From Candidatus Bathyarchaeota archaeon (GTDB lineage Archaea > Thermoproteota > Bathyarchaeia > TCS64): 8,389 nt of DNA. Positions 1 to 5,670 of the stretch are shown here, one piece after another. Every line of letters starts with the position of its first letter. Position 1 is the first letter of the stretch. The stretch is taken from assembly GCA_030669135.1 (NCBI GenBank), contig DAOVEE010000076.1, forward strand, positions 1 through 8,389. The letters run 5' to 3'. The notes beneath the pieces were generated by a model, which saw only the letters and a program-made list of their open reading frames with translations, did no database searches and was not told where the DNA came from. A program made the translations under genes and the position numbers.

Positions 1-633
1 AGGGTCGGGTTCGCGGAGACGCTTGACTCCCTCGGGTTCAGGGACGGATGCATATCCGAGGTGGTGCTGGTCACCGTCAACCCGGACGGCTCCTCCAACG
101 CGGCGCCCATGGGAGCCAAGAGGGTGGGTGGAGACGTCTTCGAGGTGAAGCCCTTCAAGACCAGCGCCACCTACCGGAACCTTCTGAGCGACCCGAGGTC
201 GACGATGAACGTCACAAGCGACCCCATGGTGTTCCTGGCGACGGCGTTCAAGGACCAGGTATCCACGCAGCCCGCCATGGATGGCCTCAGCCTCAAGGGA
301 TGCGACGCGTGCATCACACTCGAGAGGATCGAGGGCGTAGAGGTCTCCGCTGACAGGTATCTTTTCAGGAACAAGGCGAAGGAGGTGGCAGTGCACGCCT
401 CCCATCCCAGGGTATTCAGCAGAGGCGTAGCGGAGGCCGTGGAGGCGGTGATCCACGCGACCAAGGTGAAGGCCTTCCGGAAGCAGGGGCGGCACGTAGA
501 CGCGCATGCGCTGGAGGAGAAAGCAAGGGAATGTATAGGCGTCGTCAGGAGGGTCTCGGCTGGTGGCTCCCCTGAGGCGGAGACAGTGGACAGGCTCGAG
601 CGCATGCTGGAGAGATGGAGGTCTGAGGCATAG
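1..633 (+). CDS. DUF447 family protein (5' end outside the window)
   Basis: The frame is open from the first base to TAG at 631-633, giving 210 visible residues. The reading begins RVGFAETLDSLGFRDG, which resembles the region just inside the start of archaeal DUF447 (COG2457) proteins, so only a few residues are probably missing. The block around SSNAAPMGAKRVGG, followed by a strand-rich stretch with KPFKTSATYRNL and a Thr/Ser-rich NVTSDP segment, is typical of this flavin-reductase-like split-barrel family. The last 80 or so residues are helical and charged. The family's biochemical function is not established; FMN binding is inferred from the fold. It lies directly upstream of mptG with a 4-nt overlap, and this linkage suggests a role in or around tetrahydromethanopterin metabolism. 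The internal GTG at 61 is not the start, because conserved-looking sequence continues upstream. Family call is fairly sure; role is a guess. Confidence 0.85.
   Translation, partial: RVGFAETLDSLGFRDGCISEVVLVTVNPDGSSNAAPMGAKRVGGDVFEVKPFKTSATYRNLLSDPRSTMNVTSDPMVFLATAFKDQVSTQPAMDGLSLKGCDACITLERIEGVEVSADRYLFRNKAKEVAVHASHPRVFSRGVAEAVEAVIHATKVKAFRKQGRHVDAHALEEKARECIGVVRRVSAGGSPEAETVDRLERMLERWRSEA
617..632 (+). promoter_or_regulatory. Shine-Dalgarno site and AUA start of mptG
   Basis: GGAGGT at 617-622 is a full match to the archaeal anti-SD. It is followed by 7 nt and then ATA at 630-632. Four other genes in this window (starts 1591, 4806, 5589, 8201) have the same 7-nt distance from the T of GGAGGTGAT to the start codon. 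The ATA overlaps the upstream TAG as ATAG, mirroring the common ATGA overlap, so translational coupling is likely. No ATG, GTG or TTG occurs in this frame between the upstream in-frame stop (624-626) and 681. Confidence 0.7.
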
Positions 634-1589
634 AGGTCACCGTCAGGGCGCCCAGCAGGCTCCACTTCGGCATCATAGACATGAGAGGGGACCTAGGCAG
701 GATGCACGGCAGCGTCGGAGTCGCCACGGAGGAGCCCACCCTCATACTCAGGGCCAGCGAGTCTGACATCGTCTCGTTCGAAGGCTACAGGATGAAACGC
801 CTCGAGGACTACACCAAGAAGGTCTTCGAGATACTCGGGGTGGAAGGCGGGGCCAACATCAGGCTGGAGACAGACATCCCCGAGCACTACGGGTTCGGGT
901 CGGGCACCCAGCTCGCCCTCAGCGTCGGCGCCGCCGTGTCGCGGCTCTACGGCATAGACATCGACATGATTGAGCTCGCTCGGCGGCTCGGTAGGTCAAG
1001 GCGCTCCGGCGTTGGCACCCACTCCTTCATGAAGGGGGGTTTCATCGTGGACGGCGGCCGCCCCGTCGACGACCCTGACATGGTGCCGCCGCTGGTATTC
1101 CGGGCCGACGTCCCCGAGGAGTGGCGGTTCGTCATCGGCCTACCAAAGATCAAGGACCGGGTCAGCGGCAGCAAGGAGAACATAGCATTCAAGAGGCTGA
1201 AGCCTCCGCCCCGGAGCCTCGTGGCCGAGGTCTCCCACGTGGTGCTGCTCCAGATGATCCCCGCCGTCATCGAGGGAGACATAGCCGCGTTCGGCGGCTC
1301 CATGACGGCCATGGACAGCATGTTCGGCGACTACTGGGTCGAGGTCCAGGGCGGCAGGTACGGCCACCCCAGGATAGAGGAGGGGGTGAACCACCTCCTC
1401 GCCGAGGGCGCCTACGGGGCCGGGCAGAGCAGCTGGGGCCCCGCCTACTACGGCCTCGCTGAGAGCGAGAGCCACGCCGAGGAGCTCACGGAGAGCCTGC
1501 AGGCCATGCTGGACGAGACCGGCGGAGGCGACGCTTTCTACTCGCGCCCAGACAACAGGGGCGCCGTGATAAAAGTATCCGGTGGATGA
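630..1589 (+). CDS. mptG: Beta-ribofuranosylaminobenzene 5'-phosphate synthase (RFAP synthase), probable AUA start
   Basis: This GHMP-kinase-fold enzyme condenses PRPP with 4-aminobenzoate or 4-hydroxybenzoate, with decarboxylation, to make the ribofuranosyl-arene core of tetrahydromethanopterin in the cytosol. Visible family motifs are RAPSRLHFG at residues 6-14, the glycine-rich loop YGFGSGTQLALSVG near residues 90-105, and RSGVGTHSFMKGGFIVDGG near residues 125-145. Length from 630 is 319 residues, normal for the family. The first conventional start, ATG 681, would give 302 residues and delete RAPSRLHFG, the first strand and motif of the fold. ATA 630 has a strong SD at the local spacing, so I chose it. 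The gene sits between a DUF447 gene (ATAG overlap) and a DHPS-like gene (start 1 nt after the stop, or 8 nt overlapping), so the three are almost certainly co-transcribed. Function is well supported; the start is an inference. Confidence 0.9.
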   Translation: MEVTVRAPSRLHFGIIDMRGDLGRMHGSVGVATEEPTLILRASESDIVSFEGYRMKRLEDYTKKVFEILGVEGGANIRLETDIPEHYGFGSGTQLALSVGAAVSRLYGIDIDMIELARRLGRSRRSGVGTHSFMKGGFIVDGGRPVDDPDMVPPLVFRADVPEEWRFVIGLPKIKDRVSGSKENIAFKRLKPPPRSLVAEVSHVVLLQMIPAVIEGDIAAFGGSMTAMDSMFGDYWVEVQGGRYGHPRIEEGVNHLLAEGAYGAGQSSWGPAYYGLAESESHAEELTESLQAMLDETGGGDAFYSRPDNRGAVIKVSGG

Positions 1590-1593
1590 GTTG
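1581..1593 (+). promoter_or_regulatory. Shine-Dalgarno site deciding the start of the DHPS-like gene
   Basis: GGTGG at 1581-1585 lies inside the end of mptG. Its T is 7 nt before TTG 1591, the spacing seen at 630, 4806, 5589 and 8201. The alternative GTG at 1582 lies within this SD and has only A-rich sequence before it, so TTG 1591 is preferred. Confidence 0.55.
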
Positions 1594-3168
1594 AGGGTCC
1601 TCATAGTCACGGGTACCCTCGCCGAAGCCGAGGTCCGGAGACACATAGAGGGCCTGAGCCACAGCGTCGACGTCTACACTCTACCGGTCACCGTCGCGGC
1701 CTTCATCACTCCCGGCTACGCCGCCAAACAGCTCGGCGACGTAGACCTGAGCGGCTACGACATGATCCTGTTGCCAGGGTCGGTGAACGGCGACGTGTCT
1801 CCCGTGGAGGAGGCCACCGGCGTACCTACCTACAAGGGGCCTATCCACGCAGCCGACCTCCCCCTCGTGATCAGGGACGACGTGGAGCTCTCCAGGACGG
1901 CGCCGGCCAACGAGCAGGTGGCCGACGTCATCCGGTCCAAGGCGCTGAAGGAGATAGAGGCGGTGGACCGGGACTGGCGAAGGGTCCTCGAGGAGAGGGG
2001 CGGCATAGTGCTAGGCAGAGGAGAATGGAAGGTGCCGGTGGGTCCCGGCTTCCCAATGAGGGTTGTCGCGGAGATAGTGAACGCGCCCCTCATGGATCTG
2101 GGCGACGTGACGAGGAGAGCCGCCTACTACGAGGCCCAGGGAGCGGACCTCATAGACATCGGTATGCTGGCCCGCGACCCGAGGCCGGAGTCCATCCAAG
2201 GCATCGTGGACGCCGTCAGGGAGGCTACGGAGATGCCCATCAGCATAGACTCCTTGGAGCCCACGGAGATCGAGGCCGCCGTGGACGCTGGCGTCGACCT
2301 GGTGCTCAGCCTCGATGCGGGAAACATCGAGGAGGTCGCCCACGCGCTGGGCGACGTGGCGGCCGTGGTTTTGCCCACCAACATGAGGGAGGGCGTGCTG
2401 CCGAGGGACGCCCGTGAACGAGTCGAGATGATGCACAGGAACATGGCCCTCGCCAGGGCGTATGGGGTCAGGGACGTCGTCGCGGACTTGGTGGTCGAGC
2501 CCCTTCTGAGGCCAGGGCTGGTGGAGGCCCTGAAGGCGTTCCAGCTCTTCCACGTGGAGGAGCCGGGGACGCCCATACTCTTCGGGATAGGCAACGTCAC
2601 AGAGCTCATAGACGCGGACTCCACGGGGGTCCACGCCGCCGTAGCCGCGCTGGCCGCGGAGGTGGGCGCCGACATGCTTCACGTCCCCGAGCACAGCGTG
2701 AAGAACAGGGGCGGCGTCAGGGAGGCCGTGGAGGCGTCCAGGATGATGTTCATCGCCGAGAGGCGCGGCACGCTCCCCAAGGACCTGGGCGTGGACCTGT
2801 TGGTGCTCAAGGAGAAGCGGTGGGTCGAGGAGCCTTACACAGAGCATCCAGAGGCCGAGACACTCCAGGGCTACCCGGAGCCCGGGTTCAGTCCCGACCG
2901 GAAGGGCTGGTTCAAGATAGCCGTCGACAGGGAGTTGGGCGAGATAGCGGCCATCCACTACCCGCCTGGTGAGGAGGAGCCCGACATCGTAGTCAGGGGA
3001 AGGGACAGCCAGATGATCTACCAGACCATCATAAGGGAGGGCCTCGTCTCGAAGCTGGACCACGCCGCATACCTTGGGAAGGAGCTTGAGAAGGCCCACA
3101 TCGCCCTCGTGCTCGGCAGGTCCTATGTTCAGGACCGGGCCCTCTTCGGGGGCCTCAGCTCTCTCTGA
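1591..3168 (+). CDS. Dihydropteroate synthase-like protein with C-terminal DUF4346 domain
   Basis: This archaeal DHPS-related protein (the MJ0107/TIGR00284 type as I recall it) has 525 residues from TTG 1591, or 528 from GTG 1582. TTG is preferred because the protein then begins MRVLIVTGTLAE and has a well-placed SD. Residues 1 to about 150 form a family-specific N-terminal domain. Residues about 157-400 form a pterin-binding TIM barrel, with GADLIDIG, PISIDSLEP, DLVLSLDAGN and GVRDVVADLVVEPLL as successive strand ends. From about residue 427 there is a DUF4346-type domain (GWFKIAVDRE, LDHAAYLGKELEKA, YVQDRALF). The expected role is to join hydroxymethyl-dihydropterin diphosphate to the MptG product; this rests on family and linkage to mptG and is not proven for this subfamily. 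The 3' end overlaps the convergent CofE-like gene by 14 bp. Confidence 0.88.
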   Translation: MRVLIVTGTLAEAEVRRHIEGLSHSVDVYTLPVTVAAFITPGYAAKQLGDVDLSGYDMILLPGSVNGDVSPVEEATGVPTYKGPIHAADLPLVIRDDVELSRTAPANEQVADVIRSKALKEIEAVDRDWRRVLEERGGIVLGRGEWKVPVGPGFPMRVVAEIVNAPLMDLGDVTRRAAYYEAQGADLIDIGMLARDPRPESIQGIVDAVREATEMPISIDSLEPTEIEAAVDAGVDLVLSLDAGNIEEVAHALGDVAAVVLPTNMREGVLPRDARERVEMMHRNMALARAYGVRDVVADLVVEPLLRPGLVEALKAFQLFHVEEPGTPILFGIGNVTELIDADSTGVHAAVAALAAEVGADMLHVPEHSVKNRGGVREAVEASRMMFIAERRGTLPKDLGVDLLVLKEKRWVEEPYTEHPEAETLQGYPEPGFSPDRKGWFKIAVDRELGEIAAIHYPPGEEEPDIVVRGRDSQMIYQTIIREGLVSKLDHAAYLGKELEKAHIALVLGRSYVQDRALFGGLSSL

Positions 3169-3997
3169 CCCTGATTATCGCCACAGGGTGGTGTGGCGCC
3201 GTGTCCATCATCTTCCAGGTGACTCCCGTCAGGCCGGTTCCCATGCTCTCCGCCATGCCCCAGACGGTTCTTCCCGCGCCTCGGCCGCTGTGCCGGTGGT
3301 AGAGGCTTGCGAACCAGAGCGCCCTGTCCGGGTTCAGGCAGCCACCAGCGACTGCTACGGGGGTCTGCCTGGCTCTCAGGCCGAGGGCTCGGCCTATGAC
3401 GAAGGAGAGGAAGCCACCGAGGTGCATGAGACCTGGGGTGGCTACTCTCCGCGGGGCCATGTGTAGGTTCCGCCAGGTGTACGTGGTGTCGCCGTCCACG
3501 ATCATGACGGTCACGTCCATCCCTGTCTCCTTCTTTACGCGTTGAAGGATTTCCTCCGCCGCCTTCACGGGCTCCCGCAGCGGCAGGCATACATAGCTGT
3601 ACGGCAGGTTGCTGGCGTCTATCCCTCCCTCCGAGTAGTGCCTCAGGCTCTGCGTTAGGCCGGCGTACCAGATGGTCGTCTGCTTGTGGGTGGCCCCCTC
3701 CCTCCTCGGGTAGTTCCTCAGGTTCTCCATGGTCTTGTCTTTAAGCTTCGTCAGTCTCCCCAGCGGGCCTCCCCAGAATCTTCTCGTCCATGTTTCCGCG
3801 AGGAACCGGGCCACATGGCCGGGCCGGACGCCTGCCTCGTCCACTAGGTTCCCTTGGGCCGTGGAGACAGCTTTCTCGCTGACCGCTAGAATGTCGCCGT
3901 CTTTAATGTGGGGTCTTGCCGCTTCCACGATCTCTTGGCCGTAGTCTGTTCCCGGGCGCCAGTAACTGGTTCTGATGGGTTTTATCCGGATCTTCAT
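3155..3997 (-). CDS. Divergent F420-0:gamma-glutamyl ligase (CofE)-like protein
   Basis: The protein has 280 residues and belongs to the CofE fold family (PF01996). Recognisable parts are a GDILAVSEKAVSTAQGN segment (residues 34-50, CofE-like GDhhhhxxKhVSxxxG), GGIDASN (124-130) and VDGDTTYTWRN (167-177). The last two match the acidic positions that bind metal near the GTP/F420 site in true CofE. The protein is longer than a typical 245-260-residue CofE. It lacks the usual DS-x-GR sequence after the second acidic motif, and its C-terminal part (GRALGLRARQTPVAVAGG, TVWGMAESMG) is unusual. It is therefore more likely a paralogue ligating glutamate or another amino acid to a different acceptor than the standard F420 enzyme. 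ATG 3997 is the only start, since TGA lies three codons upstream; a GGAG abuts it at non-ideal spacing. It follows cooC by 11 nt and is the last gene of the minus-strand cluster. Confidence 0.7.
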   Translation of the reverse strand: MKIRIKPIRTSYWRPGTDYGQEIVEAARPHIKDGDILAVSEKAVSTAQGNLVDEAGVRPGHVARFLAETWTRRFWGGPLGRLTKLKDKTMENLRNYPRREGATHKQTTIWYAGLTQSLRHYSEGGIDASNLPYSYVCLPLREPVKAAEEILQRVKKETGMDVTVMIVDGDTTYTWRNLHMAPRRVATPGLMHLGGFLSFVIGRALGLRARQTPVAVAGGCLNPDRALWFASLYHRHSGRGAGRTVWGMAESMGTGLTGVTWKMMDTAPHHPVAIIRVRES

Positions 3998-4008
3998 CTC
4001 CGGTCATG

Positions 4009-4806
4009 CTACGGCTTGTATCTATCCACGAGATAGTCTTTGAGCTCAGCTACGGCGCGTACTGCCGGGGCGTCGTGGTCGTAGTCCAGGGTTGGGATTC
4101 CCTTCATGTCTGCCTCTCCGACGATGTCGTCGTATGGTACGTAGGCGACCACCGGCACGCCCATGGCGTCCATGTTCTCATCTATGAACCTTCTCTCGGT
4201 TTCATTGCCCACCTTGTTTCCGACGGCGTGCACCTCCTTGATCTCTATCTCCTCGGCGAGCCTCAGTATCCTCCGCATCGTATCCATGGACTTCATCCTA
4301 GGCTCCACGACCACGACCATGGCGTCCATCCTTCTCGCCGTGCCTCTGCCTAGGTGCTCTAGGCCGGCCACCATGTCCATGACCAGCACGTCGCCCCTCT
4401 GTATGAGGAGGTGCTGCACCAGCACCCTGAGCAGCGCGTTGGCCCCGCACATGCAGCCGGTGCCGCCGCCCCTCACGGTGCCCATGACCAGAAGCTTGAC
4501 TCCCCCTGAGGCGTTGACTCCGAACCTGTCCACGATGTCGTTGACGGTGGGCGTCATGTTGAATATGGGGACGTACGCCTCATCAGAGGAGACCCCCGTC
4601 TTCTCCCTGATGAGGGCCTCGTTCTCCGTGAGCGGCACTATTCTGTCGGCTACGTCGCTGGGGACCCCGAGGGAGTAAGCGAGGTTGAAGTTTGGGTCCG
4701 CGTCCACCGCCAGCACGTTGTATCCATCCGATGCGAGGAGCCTGCTCAGGGTGCTCGCTATGAACGTCTTCCCGACGCCGCCCTTCCCGGCTACGGCTAT
4801 CTTCAC
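4009..4806 (-). CDS. cooC: CooC-type carbon monoxide dehydrogenase maturation ATPase
   Basis: This is a MinD/NifH-class (SIMIBI) dimeric ATPase that inserts nickel into the C-cluster of Ni-CO dehydrogenase. From GTG 4806 it has 265 residues and starts MKIAVAGKGGVGKT, with a deviant Walker A (residues 7-14) that keeps the signature lysine. VDADPN follows near residue 35. The CooC metal motif CMC is at residues 118-120, and MVAGLEHLGRGTA, a hallmark CooC segment, is near 146-157. Length is normal. GTG 4815 directly abuts the upstream stop and would add three residues, but the AGGTGG site fits 4806 with the local 7-nt spacing. It follows the other CooC-like gene by 9 nt and precedes the CofE-like gene by 11 nt. 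Presence of the CxC motif argues for a real CooC rather than a generic ParA/MinD. CODH itself is not in the window. Confidence 0.9.
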   Translation of the reverse strand: MKIAVAGKGGVGKTFIASTLSRLLASDGYNVLAVDADPNFNLAYSLGVPSDVADRIVPLTENEALIREKTGVSSDEAYVPIFNMTPTVNDIVDRFGVNASGGVKLLVMGTVRGGGTGCMCGANALLRVLVQHLLIQRGDVLVMDMVAGLEHLGRGTARRMDAMVVVVEPRMKSMDTMRRILRLAEEIEIKEVHAVGNKVGNETERRFIDENMDAMGVPVVAYVPYDDIVGEADMKGIPTLDYDHDAPAVRAVAELKDYLVDRYKP

Positions 4807-4811
4807 GGCTT

Positions 4812-4817
4812 CCACCT
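4812..4817 (-). promoter_or_regulatory. Shine-Dalgarno site of cooC
   Basis: On the minus strand AGGTGG (4817-4812) overlaps the end of the preceding TAG stop (4818-4816) and puts its T 7 nt before GTG 4806. The upstream GTG 4815 would have a GAGGT only 2 nt away, so this site favours 4806. Confidence 0.6.
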
Positions 4818-5589
4818 ACCTCGGGTACCCCACCTTCATGGCTATGGTCTTCACGGACTGGTAGGTGGGGGAGTCGTCGGGGAGCTTCAGGAGGGACTTG
4901 CCTTCCAGGTTGTACTCCGTTATCCTCGGGTCTGCGGCTATCCTGCCCAAGTACTCGAAGGGCTGTTTGCGGGCCTCATCATCGAGGCTCTCGGGGAACC
5001 TGTAGCCGCCGACGAGGTAGTAGTTCTCGAACTCTATGTCAACCTCCTGCATTATCCTGTGGCTCCGCTTGGCGTTGTCGAAGCTCTTCTTCGACGGGTC
5101 CAGTATGTTGAAGACGTCGCCTACCTTCTTAGTTATCCGCCTGTTAAGGTGCTCCACGCCGGCCGGAGAGTCCACTATGACGTGCTTATAGTTTTTAGAC
5201 CACCTCTCCATGATCAGACCGAGGCTCCTGTCGGGGAGGCAGTAGCACCCCGCGATCCATTTGGTGCCGACGCCGAGGAAATCAAAGAAGCCTCTACCCT
5301 CGTACAGACTCTCTTGGAAGAGGAACGGCTCGATCTTGTCGGTCGGCGTCATCCCGATCATCCGCGTCATGCGGCGCTCCTCAAGTATATCGGATAGTAC
5401 GTCGGCTATCGACTTCTTCCTCTCGGCCGCGAGGTCTATTCCCAGCATCTCCGCGAGGCTCTCGTCGGGGTCGGAGTCCACGAGGAGCAGGGGCTCGACC
5501 CCAGACTCCCCGAGGAAACGTGAGAAGAGGGTCGTGAACGTGCTCTTCCCTGTCCCGCCACGCCCAGTTATGACGATTGTGTCACCCAT
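4816..5589 (-). CDS. CooC-like ATPase, second paralogue with Arg in the P-loop signature position
   Basis: A 257-residue SIMIBI ATPase of the CooC group from ATG 5589. The P-loop reads GRGGTGKST at residues 9-17: the invariant signature lysine of deviant Walker A (GKGG) is arginine. VDSDPDESLAEMLG is near residue 37. A CYC metal motif is at 115-117, and VDSPAGVEHLNRR near 139-151 matches the CooC DxxAGxEHLxR element. The conserved CxC suggests it handles nickel or a related metal. A plausible role is maturation of the CODH/ACS complex, perhaps the A-cluster (AcsF-like) rather than the C-cluster. The longer ORF starts at TTG 5601, but that TTG is inside the SD (GGTGG, 5599-5595). ATG 5589 has the local 7-nt spacing and starts MGDTIVITGRGG, the expected family start. 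An 81-nt gap with a palindrome separates it from the RACo gene upstream. Confidence 0.85.
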   Translation of the reverse strand: MGDTIVITGRGGTGKSTFTTLFSRFLGESGVEPLLLVDSDPDESLAEMLGIDLAAERKKSIADVLSDILEERRMTRMIGMTPTDKIEPFLFQESLYEGRGFFDFLGVGTKWIAGCYCLPDRSLGLIMERWSKNYKHVIVDSPAGVEHLNRRITKKVGDVFNILDPSKKSFDNAKRSHRIMQEVDIEFENYYLVGGYRFPESLDDEARKQPFEYLGRIAADPRITEYNLEGKSLLKLPDDSPTYQSVKTIAMKVGYPR

Positions 5590-5594
5590 ATGTT

Positions 5595-5599
5595 CCACC
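5595..5599 (-). promoter_or_regulatory. Shine-Dalgarno site of the first CooC-like gene
   Basis: GGTGG on the minus strand (5599-5595) has its T 7 nt before ATG 5589, the same geometry as at 1591 and 4806. It argues against TTG 5601, which would place the start inside this site. Confidence 0.6.
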
Positions 5600-5607
5600 A
5601 ATATTAT

Positions 5608-5634
5608 GCCCGTAAGCTAAGTTTAGGTACGGGC
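5608..5634. repeat. 27-bp interrupted palindrome between the RACo stop and the CooC-like start
   Basis: Plus-strand arms GCCCGTA (5608-5614) and TACGGGC (5628-5634) are perfect reverse complements. Inside them CTAA (5617-5620) and TTAG (5623-5626) form a second nested pair around GT. Read on the minus strand, the element ends 8 nt before the SD of the CooC-like gene. It could be a repressor operator overlapping the transcription start, or a 5' leader hairpin. It is not a classical terminator because no T-tract follows. Confidence 0.6.
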
Positions 5635-5659
5635 GTCGCTCTGTGATACATGGAAGTGG

Positions 5660-5670
5660 CGGCTTTAAAA
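5660..5670 (-). promoter_or_regulatory. Possible TATA-like box for the CooC-CooC-CofE-like genes
   Basis: Immediately after the RACo stop (TAG 5673-5671) the minus strand reads TTTTAAAG. A start about 26 nt downstream would fall near 5638-5640, just before the palindrome at 5634-5608. This would allow the CooC genes to be transcribed independently of RACo. The four-T run could equally be a weak stop signal. Motif-only evidence. Confidence 0.35.

Noticed and set aside
171..665. 164-residue minus-strand ORF opposite the DUF447 gene
   Set aside because: Ser/Ala-rich shadow frame with no motif; the plus-strand frame is conserved and continues upstream.
2011..3099. 362-residue minus-strand ORF opposite the DHPS-like gene
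   Set aside because: Composition is a shadow of the GC-rich coding strand (many His, Arg, Pro, Gly) with no recognisable domain; the plus strand encodes a clear conserved protein.
4006..4678. Plus-strand ORFs opposite cooC
   Set aside because: Antisense shadows of a gene with clear Walker A and CxC motifs; sequences are low-complexity (Thr/Ser/Met-rich or His-rich).
4807..4815. GTG 4815 as start of cooC
   Set aside because: It abuts the preceding stop and lies within the AGGTGG that is correctly placed for GTG 4806; not excluded, only three residues differ.
5590..5601. TTG 5601 as start of the first CooC-like gene
   Set aside because: It sits in the GGTGG SD of ATG 5589, and the family begins at about the MGDTIVI position.
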